NCBI GenBank assembly: GCA_021769295.1
Contig: JAETTD010000002.1
Location: 124,001-188,000 of the forward strand
Direction of reading: 5' to 3'
From: Bacillota bacterium
GTDB taxonomy: Bacteria > Bacillota > Clostridia > Peptostreptococcales > Anaerovoracaceae
Length of the DNA: 64,000 nt
Shown: piece by piece, positions 1 through 7,631 of the stretch
How the letters are laid out: every line of letters starts with the position of its first letter
Numbering within the stretch: the first letter of the stretch is position 1
The notes under the pieces: generated by a model
Database searches by the model: none
Told to the model about the DNA's origin: nothing
Seen by the model: the letters and a program-made list of their open reading frames with translations, nothing else
Translations under genes and position numbers: made by a program

Positions 1-3000
1 GAGCTTTGAATATTTCTTCAAAATTGATGACCACCTTATCAAAGTTCTCTTTAAACTTGGTCTTTATAGTCCTTTCCATATCGTCAACTATTTCTTTTAG
101 CTGTTCCATGGCAGAGGTTATATCTCTTCTCTGTTCCGAAAGGAACTCATATCTTTCCTTAACCTGTGCATATTCCTTTATCGCTCCCACATTTACGTCG
201 CCCAGTTCTTTGAGCCTGTTTTTGATTTCCCTGCTTTCTTTCTGAGCGGTTGAAACGGCAAAATCCGTCTTCTTAAATTCTATGGCCTGTAAATATGAAA
301 TTTCAAATTCATCCCACAATCTTTCTTTCAGAGTATCGAGCTGAGTTTCATTTTTTGCAATGCGGATTTCCTGCTGATACTTCTTGTCCTGATAAGAGTT
401 GAGCTGTTCGCTCAAAGAAGTCCGTCTCTTGTTCATTTCTTCTTCTTTTACGGAAATGTCCGCTTTTTCTTCCGAAACACGCAGGATATACTCTTCCAGC
501 TCTTCTTTTTCCTTATTCTTATCTCTTATTTCTTCGTCGGCATCCTTTGAGCCGAATAGAATATTGTTTTTTTCTTCTTCAAAGGTTTGGAGCTGAAGCT
601 TCTTTGCCTCTATCTGCGAGTCGAAGTCAGCAACGATTTTCCCTATCCTCTGAATCATCTGCATAAGGCCTTCTTTATTGCTGTCCTGTCTGTTCTTTTC
701 TATTCTTATTGCGGTGATGTCTTCTGACGCTTTGTCCGTTTCCGCCTTAACCGACTCCTGCTTATTCATGAGTTCTTCGATGACGGCTTTAAGCTGCTCG
801 CTCTCCTGCTGACACCGCAGTGCCTCTTCTTCCAATTTTTTTGCCATTGAATCCGCATTGTCCAAATCGCCTTCTACGGAAGCAAGCTGCTGCACATGTC
901 TTGAAGCATTGCTTTCCATTTCTTTTGAGCTTTTAATCTCGCTTTCTATCTTGGCGTGTAAGTTAAAAGATTCTATTTCGAGATTTCTGTATGATTTCTC
1001 CAGTTCATCAATAAGAATTCTGATTTTTTCCGACCTGTCTGAAAGGGTCTTTTTCTCCGATTGGAGCTTTGACAGATTATCCTCTATAGCTTTTATGTCT
1101 TTTGCAAGCTTTTCTATTTCTCTCTTTCTTTCAAGCAGATTGGCAGTGTTATTTTTATATTTTCCTCCGGTAATCGCACCGCTTATATTGACTATCTCTC
1201 CCTCAAGAGTGACGAAACGCACTCCCAAGCCTTTTTGCTTTGAGCAATCTATGGCATCCTGCATGGTTTCGACGATGACAACTCGTCCCAAAAGATAGTC
1301 GAAAATGCCTTTATATTTGTCGCCGCATTGTATAATATCGCACGCAAGACCTCTGAATCCTTTAGCGGAGGATAAAGAGGTTGGCAGGTTTGCTCTGCTT
1401 CCTTTGACGGATTCCATAGGTAAAAATGTGGCTCTTCCCGCCTTATTGTCTTTCAATGCCTGTATTGCGGTTTTGGCGTCTTTATCTTTCTGGCATACTA
1501 TATTTTGCATTGCTGCGCCGAGGGCCGTTTCCACAGCCACTTCAAAGCCTTCGGGAACTTTCATCAAATCTGCGGCAACGCCTTCTATGCCGTTGAAGTT
1601 TCCTTTCATTATAAACCTTACCGCATTGTTATATCCCTCGTAGTTGTTTTCCATCTCTTCGATGGTCTTTTTACGTGTATTGTACTGACTTATCAGAATT
1701 TGAGCGTGGCTTGACTGCTTATCCAGCTCTTTTGCTTTTGCCGATAAGTTTTCAAGTTCTATCCTGTTTGTTTTCGTCTGTTCTTTTAAAGCATGGAGTT
1801 TTTCTTCGATTTCAGCCTTGTTTTTTTCAGCTTCATTTAATGCTGTCGATGAAGCCTCTCTCGTTTCGTCCAAACGCTTTCTTTCTTCAATCAGCTGTTC
1901 CCTGCGTTTTTTTAATGATTCCTTATAGCTCTCCATGCTCTTGGCTTCTGAGCGTTTGGCTGAACTCTCATTATACAGCAGGTACATCTTGTTTCTGCTT
2001 TCGTCTATATCCTTTGCCAGCTCTGCGGCTTTTTCCGACACCTCAGTGTATGCGTCTATCTTCTCGCCAAGCTCTTTCTCGGTCTTCTCAAGGCTCGCCG
2101 AAATCTCCGCCTCCTGAAGTCTGAGTTCCTTTTCGGCTTCCGTCTCTCTGTCCCTCTTTTCACCGAGAGTCTTCAGTTCATCCCGAACTCTTGCAAAATC
2201 CCTGTCCAAAGTATTTAGCCGCTCCGTATCCAGTTGGCTCTTATTTGTAAGCGAATTTATCTCTTCTACGCATGAAAGCAGCTTATCTCTTGCTTCGTTG
2301 CCAAGCTTATCAAGGTTTTCGCTTTTTTGTCTCGCCTCGGTATAATCCTTGTCCAAAGCCGTTTTTTCTGCTGAAAGCTTTTCTATTTCTTCGGCAAAGA
2401 CGGATAAGTCATCCTTTATGGCCTGATTGGAAGAATCCAGCTTTTCTATGTTTCGCAGGGTTATGTTTATTTCAAGTTCTTTAAAACGTTTCCTGAGTGC
2501 AAGATACTCTTCTGCCTTTATGCTGTCCTCTTTAAGGCCATCTATGCGGCTCTCTATTTCTGCGATTATATCGTTTACTCTTTCAAGATTTGCAGATGCG
2601 GATGCCAGCTTTCGCTCTGATTCCGCCTTTTTGCTTTTGTACATGACAACGCCGGCAGCTTCTTCAAATACCTGCCTTCTGCTTTCCGGCTTATTGCTCA
2701 CTATGTCTGCAATCTTACCCTGTCCTATGATTGAATAGCCTTCCACGCCTATGCCCGTATCCATTATAAGCTCTCTTATATCGCGAAGCCTGCATTGATT
2801 GTTGTTAATCAGGTATTCGCTTTCACCTGAGCGGTACATGCGGCGGGTGATGGCTACCTCATTGTAATCTATGGGAAGAGAGCCTTCTGTATTGTCTATA
2901 ACAAGAGTAACTTCTGCCATTCCTCTTGATTTTCTGTTTGCCGTTCCTGAAAATATGACTTCTTCCATTTTGCTGCCACGCAGCATCTTCGGGCTCTGTT

Positions 3001-3148
3001 CACCCAGCACCCAGCGGATTGCGTCGCTTATGTTGCTCTTTCCGCTTCCGTTGGGTCCGACTATACAGGTCACGCCTTCATGAAATTCTATCACCGCAGG
3101 TTCGGCAAAAGATTTGAATCCATGCATTTCCAGCCGTTTAAAATACAT
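1..3148 (-). CDS. smc: Chromosome segregation ATPase SMC (C-terminus beyond window)
   Basis: SMC forms the ring-shaped condensin that compacts and separates bacterial chromosomes with ScpA and ScpB. About 1049 residues are readable without a stop, and the family is usually near 1190, so the C-terminal head (signature motif and Walker B) lies outside the window. Visible parts are a Walker A motif GPNGSGKS at residues 31-38, a Q-loop region with VLGEQSPK, two long Glu/Lys-rich coiled-coil arms, and a hinge around residues 515-640. The start is the ATG at 3148, preceded by GAGGAGAG. It overlaps the end of rnc by 11 bp, so translation is probably coupled. The downstream partner in many Firmicutes is ftsY, which is not visible here. 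Confidence 0.96.
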   Translation of the reverse strand, partial: MYFKRLEMHGFKSFAEPAVIEFHEGVTCIVGPNGSGKSNISDAIRWVLGEQSPKMLRGSKMEEVIFSGTANRKSRGMAEVTLVIDNTEGSLPIDYNEVAITRRMYRSGESEYLINNNQCRLRDIRELIMDTGIGVEGYSIIGQGKIADIVSNKPESRRQVFEEAAGVVMYKSKKAESERKLASASANLERVNDIIAEIESRIDGLKEDSIKAEEYLALRKRFKELEINITLRNIEKLDSSNQAIKDDLSVFAEEIEKLSAEKTALDKDYTEARQKSENLDKLGNEARDKLLSCVEEINSLTNKSQLDTERLNTLDRDFARVRDELKTLGEKRDRETEAEKELRLQEAEISASLEKTEKELGEKIDAYTEVSEKAAELAKDIDESRNKMYLLYNESSAKRSEAKSMESYKESLKKRREQLIEERKRLDETREASSTALNEAEKNKAEIEEKLHALKEQTKTNRIELENLSAKAKELDKQSSHAQILISQYNTRKKTIEEMENNYEGYNNAVRFIMKGNFNGIEGVAADLMKVPEGFEVAVETALGAAMQNIVCQKDKDAKTAIQALKDNKAGRATFLPMESVKGSRANLPTSLSSAKGFRGLACDIIQCGDKYKGIFDYLLGRVVIVETMQDAIDCSKQKGLGVRFVTLEGEIVNISGAITGGKYKNNTANLLERKREIEKLAKDIKAIEDNLSKLQSEKKTLSDRSEKIRILIDELEKSYRNLEIESFNLHAKIESEIKSSKEMESNASRHVQQLASVEGDLDNADSMAKKLEEEALRCQQESEQLKAVIEELMNKQESVKAETDKASEDITAIRIEKNRQDSNKEGLMQMIQRIGKIVADFDSQIEAKKLQLQTFEEEKNNILFGSKDADEEIRDKNKEKEELEEYILRVSEEKADISVKEEEMNKRRTSLSEQLNSYQDKKYQQEIRIAKNETQLDTLKERLWDEFEISYLQAIEFKKTDFAVSTAQKESREIKNRLKELGDVNVGAIKEYAQVKERYEFLSEQRRDITSAMEQLKEIVDDMERTIKTKFKENFDKVVINFEEIFKA

Positions 3149-3842
3149 TCTTTTCTCTCCTCTTTATATGAGTAAGTGCCGCCTTTGCGGCTTTTTGCTC
3201 AGCTTCTTTCTTGCTTTTTCCGCATCCTTCTCCCAAAACCGTACCGTTGCAGGAAAGATGCACAAAAAATGTCTTGTCGTGGGCAGGTCCTTCTTCCTTA
3301 TCCGTCTCGTAAACTATGGATAGGTTGCCTCCGTTTTTTTGAAGTGTCTCCTGTACTTCCGACTTATAATCGGAAAACAGCTTTCCTTCTGCGGCTTCCC
3401 TGATTGTATCCGAAAATGCCCTAAGTACAAAATTTTGGGTGACTTCGTAACCGCCGTCCAGATAAAGGGCTCCTATCACAGCTTCCATAGCATCTGCCAA
3501 TATGGAATCTTTATCACGCCCTCCTGCCATTTCTTCTCCCTTGCCGATATATATGTACTGCCCGAGATTGAATTTTCTTGCAGCCTTTGCCAATGAGTTT
3601 TCGCATACGATCAGGGCTCTTGTCTTGGTAAGCTTACCCTCCGTAACCGTGCTCATGACATTGAAAAGTTCTGCGCTTATTATTGCATCAAAGAAAGCGT
3701 CTCCCAAGAATTCCATTCTTTCGTTATCCTGGTGCTTTGTGTTTTTTTCCTTGTTATATGAGCTATGGGTAAGGGCTCTTTCAAGGTATGTTTTGTTTTT
3801 AAATTCATATCCGATAACGGATTCAAAATCTTTCATTTTCAC
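3138..3842 (-). CDS. rnc: Ribonuclease III
   Basis: This double-strand-specific endoribonuclease processes rRNA precursors and structured mRNAs. The 234-residue protein has the RNase III signature ERMEFLGDAF at residues 41-50 and a second acidic catalytic patch DAMEAVIGALYLD near residue 115. A double-stranded-RNA-binding domain occupies about residues 158-228. The predicted start is GTG at 3842, ten bases after GAGGAG; an in-frame ATG lies two codons further in. It overlaps plsX by 20 bp and smc by 11 bp, so the three genes form a tight operon. The acyl carrier protein gene that often sits between plsX and rnc is absent. Confidence 0.96.
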   Translation of the reverse strand: MKMKDFESVIGYEFKNKTYLERALTHSSYNKEKNTKHQDNERMEFLGDAFFDAIISAELFNVMSTVTEGKLTKTRALIVCENSLAKAARKFNLGQYIYIGKGEEMAGGRDKDSILADAMEAVIGALYLDGGYEVTQNFVLRAFSDTIREAAEGKLFSDYKSEVQETLQKNGGNLSIVYETDKEEGPAHDKTFFVHLSCNGTVLGEGCGKSKKEAEQKAAKAALTHIKRREKNVF

Positions 3843-4848
3843 TTAGAGTAATCTCCTCTATCTCAAGTACGGAATTCTGTATAATCTCGACTACGTTTTC
3901 GGTAACATAAGGTATTCCCTTAAGAATGGTATTCTTTACAGCATTTGCATTTGATGAGCCGTGCATCTTGACAACAGGGCCCTTTACTCCCAAAATAGGG
4001 GCGCCGCCGTACTCCGAATAGTCAAATTCCTGTTTTAAGCCTTTTATCTTGTCTATGAGAAGCGCCGCTCCGAACTTTGCTTTCACTCCGTCCGTAAACT
4101 TTTTCTTTATCACCTGGAGTATATTCCAGGCAAGTCCCTCGGTCAGTTTCAAAAGCACATTACCTGTAAATCCGTCCGTTACGATTACATCGCATACGCC
4201 TTTAGGGACTTCTCTGGCCTCCACATTGCCGATAAAATTCATATGGCTATGTTCAAGCAGGTCGTATGCGGCTTTTGTAAGAGTTGAGCCTTTGGCTGCC
4301 TCCGTGCCTATATTTACAAGTCCTACCTTCGGGTTCTTTCTTCCCAGAACCTTTTCCATGTATATGTTGCCCATCATGCCAAACTCAAGCAGGTTATTAG
4401 GCTTGCAGTCGGCGTTGGCTCCTGCGTCTACCAAGAGGGAAGGAATGCCTCCGACTATGGGATATATGGTCGCAAGGGCCGGACGGTCAATTCCCTGTAT
4501 TCGTCCCAGTATGAACAACCCTCCGGCGAGAAGCGCTCCCGTGCTTCCGGCAGAGATGAAAATATCTCCTTCGCCGTTTTTAACCATGTTAAGTCCCTTT
4601 ACTATCGACGAATCTTTCTTTGAGCGTACTGCTCTCACAGGAGCGTCATCATTGGAAATCACTTCCGATGCTCCGATTACTCCTATCTTGTTTTTATCAT
4701 ATTTATATTTTTTAAGTTCTTCTGTTATAAGTTCTTCTTGTCCGATAATAAATATTTGGTGGTCTGTTTCTTTTGACGCAAGCACTGCGCCTTCTACTAC
4801 GGAAGCCGGTGCGTTATCGCCGCCCATTCCGTCAAGAATAATTTTCAT
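3823..4848 (-). CDS. plsX: Phosphate acyltransferase PlsX
   Basis: PlsX converts acyl-ACP and phosphate to acyl-phosphate, the donor used by PlsY in Gram-positive phospholipid synthesis. It is a peripheral membrane enzyme. The 341-residue product has the usual family length and begins with the hallmark DGMGGDNAP. I chose the ATG at 4848 because AAGGAGG lies seven bases upstream; a longer reading frame starting ten codons earlier has no ribosome site. It is the first gene of the plsX-rnc-smc operon. Upstream lies the repeat-rich intergenic region. Confidence 0.95.
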   Translation of the reverse strand: MKIILDGMGGDNAPASVVEGAVLASKETDHQIFIIGQEELITEELKKYKYDKNKIGVIGASEVISNDDAPVRAVRSKKDSSIVKGLNMVKNGEGDIFISAGSTGALLAGGLFILGRIQGIDRPALATIYPIVGGIPSLLVDAGANADCKPNNLLEFGMMGNIYMEKVLGRKNPKVGLVNIGTEAAKGSTLTKAAYDLLEHSHMNFIGNVEAREVPKGVCDVIVTDGFTGNVLLKLTEGLAWNILQVIKKKFTDGVKAKFGAALLIDKIKGLKQEFDYSEYGGAPILGVKGPVVKMHGSSNANAVKNTILKGIPYVTENVVEIIQNSVLEIEEITLSENERF

Positions 4849-4976
4849 AATATCCTCCTTCTGTTTGGATATAACCATACATATTTTATATTATCATAAA
4901 ATGCAAAAAAAGCCAATAAAACATTTATCTTCCCTTGACATTATCGCTTCGACCTTGCGGCAGCTTTGCCTACAGC

Positions 4977-5030
4977 CGGATTGTTGGCTGGGCGGATTGT
5001 TGGCTGGGCGGATTGTTGGCTGTGCGGATT
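4977..5030. repeat. 16-bp direct tandem repeat, three and a third copies
   Basis: The unit CGGATTGTTGGCTGGG starts at 4977, 4993 and 5009; the third copy has one change, and a fourth start at 5025 runs into the next repeat family. It is non-coding and lies between plsX and the tRNA gene. Function unknown; slipped-strand expansion is the simplest explanation. Confidence 0.9.
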
Positions 5031-5250
5031 GCCGTAAATTACGAAAAATTTCTTTATTACGGCAGTTTACAAGCTCGTAGGCGAGCCGGATTGCCGTAAA
5101 CTCAAAGAATTTCCTTAAATGCGGTCATTTTTCAGCTTTACGGCCGCTATAACTGCCGTAAATATCAAATTTTTCTTTGAGTACGGTCATTTTTACGGCT
5201 CTGGATGGGGTCAAACTGCCGTAAATGTTAAGTTTTTCTTCTCTCACGGC
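5031..5250. repeat. Four diverged tandem units of about 62 bp with GCCGTAA/TTACGGC arms
   Basis: The sequence GCCGTAAA starts at 5031, 5093, 5155 and 5218, giving spacings of 62, 62 and 63 bases. Each unit continues with a short A/T-rich centre containing TTTCTT or TTTCCTT, then a partly complementary ACGG(C/T) arm, so each can form a small hairpin. No open reading frame is convincing on either strand. The copies differ at many positions, so the array is old or selected for structure only. It fills most of the gap between plsX and tRNA-Ala. Confidence 0.8.
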
Positions 5251-5301
5251 AGTCAGCCTACTTAAAGTTGAAAATTTTTCTTTTTTGAAAAACAATTGAT
5301 A

Positions 5302-5330
5302 TTGCCTGACAGCAAATTATATGGTATATT
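5302..5330 (+). promoter_or_regulatory. Promoter of tRNA-Ala
   Basis: A -35 box TTGCCT at 5302-5307 and a -10 box TATATT at 5325-5330 are separated by 17 bases. The tRNA gene begins 23 bases after the -10 box, a normal distance for a tRNA leader. This is a sequence match only. Confidence 0.6.
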
Positions 5331-5353
5331 TATATAAGTTATAGTAATTACAT

Positions 5354-5429
5354 GGGGCATTAGCGCAGCTGGGAGCGCGTTTGACTGGCAGTCAAGAGGT
5401 CAGGGGTTCGAGCCCCCTATGCTCCACCA
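5354..5429 (+). tRNA. tRNA-Ala (anticodon GGC)
   Basis: The 76-base gene folds into a full cloverleaf. It has a 7-bp acceptor stem with one G-U pair, a D-arm GCGC/GCGC, an anticodon stem TTTGA/TCAAG around the loop CTGGCAG with anticodon GGC (reading GCC), a T-arm AGGGG/CCCCT with TTCGAGC in the loop, and an encoded CCA end. The 3' half from 5381 onward is also the left attachment site of the prophage, so integration leaves the gene intact. Confidence 0.96.
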
Positions 5430-5472
5430 TTTGAAAAGCCTTGCAATTTCAATGGTTGCAGGGTTTTTGTTT
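5381..5472. repeat. Left attachment repeat (attL), inside tRNA-Ala
   Basis: Positions 5381-5472 match 42146-42237 at 91 of 92 bases; the only difference is A at 5437 versus G at 42202. The first 56 bases are identical and include the anticodon arm, T-arm and CCA end. The preceding base differs (T versus A), which fixes the left limit. Confidence 0.93.
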
Positions 5473-5536
5473 GTTTTTGATAGTGTTTATTTTTTGTTTT
5501 AAAACACGCAAAAAGTGGCATTTTATTGCATAGGGG

Positions 5537-5558
5537 TGTGGTACAAGGTGTGGTACAA
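5537..5558. other. Paired integrase arm-type sites, left end
   Basis: Two copies of TGTGGTACAA (5537-5546 and 5549-5558) lie in direct orientation with a 12-bp period. The identical pair occurs at 42089-42110 near the other end. Short direct repeats flanking the core att site are what tyrosine integrases of this type bind with their N-terminal domain. The assignment is inferred from position and repetition. Confidence 0.6.
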
Positions 5559-5566
5559 AAACATAA

Positions 5567-5590
5567 AAAGCGGGGCAAATGCCCCGCTTT
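5567..5590 (-). terminator. Terminator of the prophage late operon
   Basis: A perfect 10-bp stem AAAGCGGGGC/GCCCCGCTTT with an AAAT loop is followed, read on the minus strand, by TTTTTATGTTTTT. It sits directly after the last lysis-module gene and insulates the operon from the tRNA gene. Confidence 0.85.
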
Positions 5591-5792
5591 AATGTGGTTT
5601 ATGATATTGTTCCAGCCGTTCCACTTTATCCTCAAGTACCGGCACTCGCCGTGCAAAGTCGTTATGCTCTCTCACTTCTCTCGTAAGTTCCGTTATTTTT
5701 TCGTCTATCACGGCATCGTGTTTTGAGTTAGATAATATAACTCCTACGAGTGTTACCAAACCGGTAATAATCGCAACTAAAGCTTCACTCAT
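5589..5792 (-). CDS. Small membrane coiled-coil phage protein (XhlA/holin-accessory-like)
   Basis: This 67-residue protein has one hydrophobic segment at about residues 4-20 followed by a charged heptad-like region to the end (KITELTREVREH, LEDKVERLE). The layout resembles XhlA-type small proteins found beside phage holins and lysins, which assist lysis, but I see no diagnostic motif. It is the last gene of the late operon, downstream of the endolysin, and its stop lies in the arm of the terminator. Role in lysis is inferred from position. Confidence 0.6.
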   Translation of the reverse strand: MSEALVAIITGLVTLVGVILSNSKHDAVIDEKITELTREVREHNDFARRVPVLEDKVERLEQYHKPH

Positions 5793-5810
5793 TTTAATCC
5801 TCCGTTACCG

Positions 5811-6527
5811 CTATATATTTACATGAACTGCATTACCCATGCCCGGAGTATTGGCGTATGAATATTTTGCGCCTAAACTCTTAGCCTTTTTTACCACTGC
5901 ATTTCTGCCGGCCGCTGTATCATTCTGACCCAGTATATAAAAATCGGCTGCTTTGCCACTAACGTGTGCGCTGGTTTTAACAGACCCAGATAAACTATCG
6001 TTATAACGTTGGCAGCGAACACCAGATGTTATAGTAATCGGCTTACCATACACGGTGCGTATTTTGTCCATTAACTGTACCATTTTCATATCAGGTTCAA
6101 CCGGATATCCATTACATTTGCCACATGGGCATCTAAACTCACTGCGTTTAAAATATTTGACATCATCCCATGTTACAGTAGCCGGCTTATTCAATTTTGC
6201 CATCGTCTTTGAGCCTGCTATACCATCCGCAATCAGTCCATTTACCTTTTGATATGCCTTAATAGCTGCGATAGTCTTAGCGCCGATAAGTCCATCCACA
6301 ACCAGATTAGCGCCGTGAGCATTTAGTTTACGTTGCAGCTCCTTTGCTGATTCAATCAGCATAGCTTCGGTCTTAGGACCATAGATTTTATCGACCTTTA
6401 ATCCCTTAGCCGCCTGAAACTTTCCATAGGCGTTTCGTAGTAATGGTCCTTCTATGCTGTCTATTTTGCCAGTGTAATAGTAACCGCAGTAATATAGATT
6501 GAGCTGTCTTTGTCTGATATTAAGCAT
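5811..6527 (-). CDS. Endolysin: peptidoglycan-binding domains plus M15 D,L-peptidase
   Basis: The enzyme degrades the peptidoglycan peptide stem at the end of the lytic cycle. Residues 5-60 and 65-113 look like two peptidoglycan-binding-1 repeats (the second is clearer, with DGLIGAKTIAAIKAYQ). Residues about 118-238 form an M15-family zinc peptidase with the metal motif SAHVSGKAADF and the closing AVHVNI. I place the start at the ATG at 6527, nine bases after AAGGAG; an ATG three codons earlier abuts the ribosome site. The start overlaps the holin end by 8 bp, consistent with translational coupling. No signal peptide is visible, so release should depend on the holin. Confidence 0.9.
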   Translation of the reverse strand: MLNIRQRQLNLYYCGYYYTGKIDSIEGPLLRNAYGKFQAAKGLKVDKIYGPKTEAMLIESAKELQRKLNAHGANLVVDGLIGAKTIAAIKAYQKVNGLIADGIAGSKTMAKLNKPATVTWDDVKYFKRSEFRCPCGKCNGYPVEPDMKMVQLMDKIRTVYGKPITITSGVRCQRYNDSLSGSVKTSAHVSGKAADFYILGQNDTAAGRNAVVKKAKSLGAKYSYANTPGMGNAVHVNI

Positions 6528-6738
6528 TTGTATCATCTCCTTCGTTTACTTCCGGCAAGCCTGCCAGCGATGTCGCAAGCGACAAAATACCGGATAACAC
6601 CGTAGCGCTTACGACCATTTTCCAGTCCACATCAGACATTGCAACTGATGTGCCTATCATTGCCACAAAGGCCTGTGCCATAGTCTTGACTGCTCTTATA
6701 CCGGCAGCCTTGACCCACTTTTTAAAATTCTTGCTCAT
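6520..6738 (-). CDS. Phage holin, r1t-type
   Basis: The 72-residue protein has two hydrophobic segments (about residues 18-34 and 42-60), a positively charged N-terminus and an acidic C-terminus. The middle, with AMSDVDWKMV and SLAGLPEVNEGD, resembles the r1t/holin-2 family of siphophages. It should form membrane lesions that let the endolysin reach the cell wall. It sits directly upstream of the endolysin and overlaps its start. Confidence 0.85.
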   Translation of the reverse strand: MSKNFKKWVKAAGIRAVKTMAQAFVAMIGTSVAMSDVDWKMVVSATVLSGILSLATSLAGLPEVNEGDDTNA

Positions 6739-6770
6739 AATTCACCTTTTCCTTTCATTTTTGCATAACA

Positions 6771-6796
6771 AAAGACAGCCCATGTGAGCTGTCTTT
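6771..6796 (-). terminator. Hairpin between toxin locus and holin
   Basis: A 9-bp stem AAAGACAGC/GCTGTCTTT with an 8-base loop. The minus-strand copy is followed by TTGTTAT, a weak U-tract, so termination may be partial. It separates the toxin-antitoxin locus from the holin gene. Confidence 0.5.
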
Positions 6797-6807
6797 GATT
6801 ATTTTAC

Positions 6808-6836
6808 TTGCAATATGTATTTTGTTATGGTATATT
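6808..6836 (+). promoter_or_regulatory. Promoter of the putative antitoxin RNA
   Basis: The boxes are TTGCAA at 6808-6813 and TATATT at 6831-6836, 17 bases apart. It is a strong sigma-70-type match on the plus strand in an otherwise minus-strand region. Confidence 0.6.
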
Positions 6837-6841
6837 GATGT

Positions 6842-6921
6842 CAAGAGGAAACCGTTGAAAACGGTTAACCACGTCAGTTATGAAAAACCGCCGAAGGTTC
6901 CAAGCTTATGGGCGGTTTTTT
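6842..6921 (+). ncRNA. Putative antisense antitoxin RNA (type I toxin-antitoxin)
   Basis: This transcript of about 80 bases is predicted from a good promoter and an intrinsic terminator (stem AAAAACCGCC at 6883-6892 with GGCGGTTTTT at 6911-6920). It has a 5' hairpin AACCGT-TGAAA-ACGGTT. Its 3' end runs antisense to the last codons of the 25-residue toxin gene, whose transcript shares the same hairpin as a bidirectional terminator. This convergent layout is that of txpA/ratA, bsrG/SR4 and the pAD1 par locus. No protein is encoded in it. RNA ends are inferred. Confidence 0.55.
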
Positions 6922-6983
6922 CGTGCAACTTCTACAATCGTAATAACAGTTAAGACTATCATTAGTATTTCGTAATCAGTCAT
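6906..6983 (-). CDS. Small hydrophobic toxin peptide of a putative type I toxin-antitoxin pair
   Basis: A 25-residue peptide, starting MTDYEILMIVLT and ending ARKNRP, has a single membrane-spanning stretch and a basic tail. This is the layout of the TxpA/BsrG and holin-like toxin group of Firmicutes, which depolarise or disturb the membrane. The ribosome site GGAAGG (complement at 6992-6997) can pair with CCTTCC in the leader (complement at 7025-7030), which would mask it as in known type I toxin mRNAs. It lies between tail-fibre-like and holin genes, so a lysis-helper role is the alternative. Confidence 0.6.
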   Translation of the reverse strand: MTDYEILMIVLTVITIVEVARKNRP

Positions 6984-7064
6984 ATGTATCGCCTTCCTTT
7001 AAATCCAAAACCCTTTTGAATTTCGGAAGGTTAACCGCTTTCGCTCTGTCCTCTTGACTTTTAT

Positions 7065-7093
7065 ATTATACCATTTTGTGCCTTTTATGTCTA
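7065..7093 (-). promoter_or_regulatory. Promoter of the putative toxin mRNA
   Basis: On the minus strand TAGACA (complement at 7088-7093) and TATAAT (complement at 7065-7070) are 17 bases apart. The predicted leader is about 75 bases long and begins with GTCAAGAGGA, the same ten bases that begin the antisense RNA. Confidence 0.6.
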
Positions 7094-7094
7094 T

Positions 7095-7598
7095 TTATTT
7101 CCACCTGCCTGTTACTCGATGAAAGAAAGACCCCGCACCACCATTTTGATTTGAAAAATATATAGCCTCAAAGTATGTTGTAGCCACGCTTCTGGCAGAT
7201 GCCCAAGAAGTACCTGTGCCCCAATAACAATCAGCATGAGCATCCGTTATTGATTTAAAAATTCCAGTAGGTATATCAATTCTATAAATCCTATAGTAAA
7301 ACCCGTTCACCGTTCCCGATGTACCAAGATTACTTGATGTTGTGCTCCTCCACGCCTCAGCTCTGCCATTATTATACTTAACATAATTCCATCCACCACT
7401 TGTACCTTGCTCAATAATATAATCTATGGCCATAGATGTATCTACCAATGTTTTAACGGCCGCATTATTATCAATTCCAACGATAACCTTTGAGCCGTTC
7501 CAGGATAACCCCATTTTATGTCCACCGTCTTCACCGGTTACTCCTCCACTTCTTACTGTTTTATCTATTATTTTTTTAAGTATTGTATATAGCCTCAT
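7095..7598 (-). CDS. Hypothetical phage tail/receptor-binding-region protein
   Basis: This 167-residue protein is rich in Gly, Ser, Thr, Asn and aromatic residues, typical of beta-structured tail fibre tips. I recognise no family. The start ATG at 7598 has a strong AAGGAGGTG site. It lies downstream of the baseplate genes and upstream of the lysis module, where siphophages place host-recognition or decoration proteins. The C-terminal half (with DCYWGTGTSWAS) could be a carbohydrate- or wall-binding domain, but this is a guess. Confidence 0.7.
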   Translation of the reverse strand: MRLYTILKKIIDKTVRSGGVTGEDGGHKMGLSWNGSKVIVGIDNNAAVKTLVDTSMAIDYIIEQGTSGGWNYVKYNNGRAEAWRSTTSSNLGTSGTVNGFYYRIYRIDIPTGIFKSITDAHADCYWGTGTSWASARSVATTYFEAIYFSNQNGGAGSFFHRVTGRWK

Positions 7599-7631
7599 AT
7601 TAACACCTCCTTTCTTCCTGCTCTGCCAAGC

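Noticed and set aside
4049..5080. Long plus-strand frame of 343 codons opposite plsX
   Set aside because: It is antisense to plsX, has no ribosome site and runs into the repeat array; plsX has clear family motifs.
4977..5250. Possible CRISPR array
   Set aside because: Units are diverged, the spacing contains related and not unique sequence, and no cas gene is nearby.
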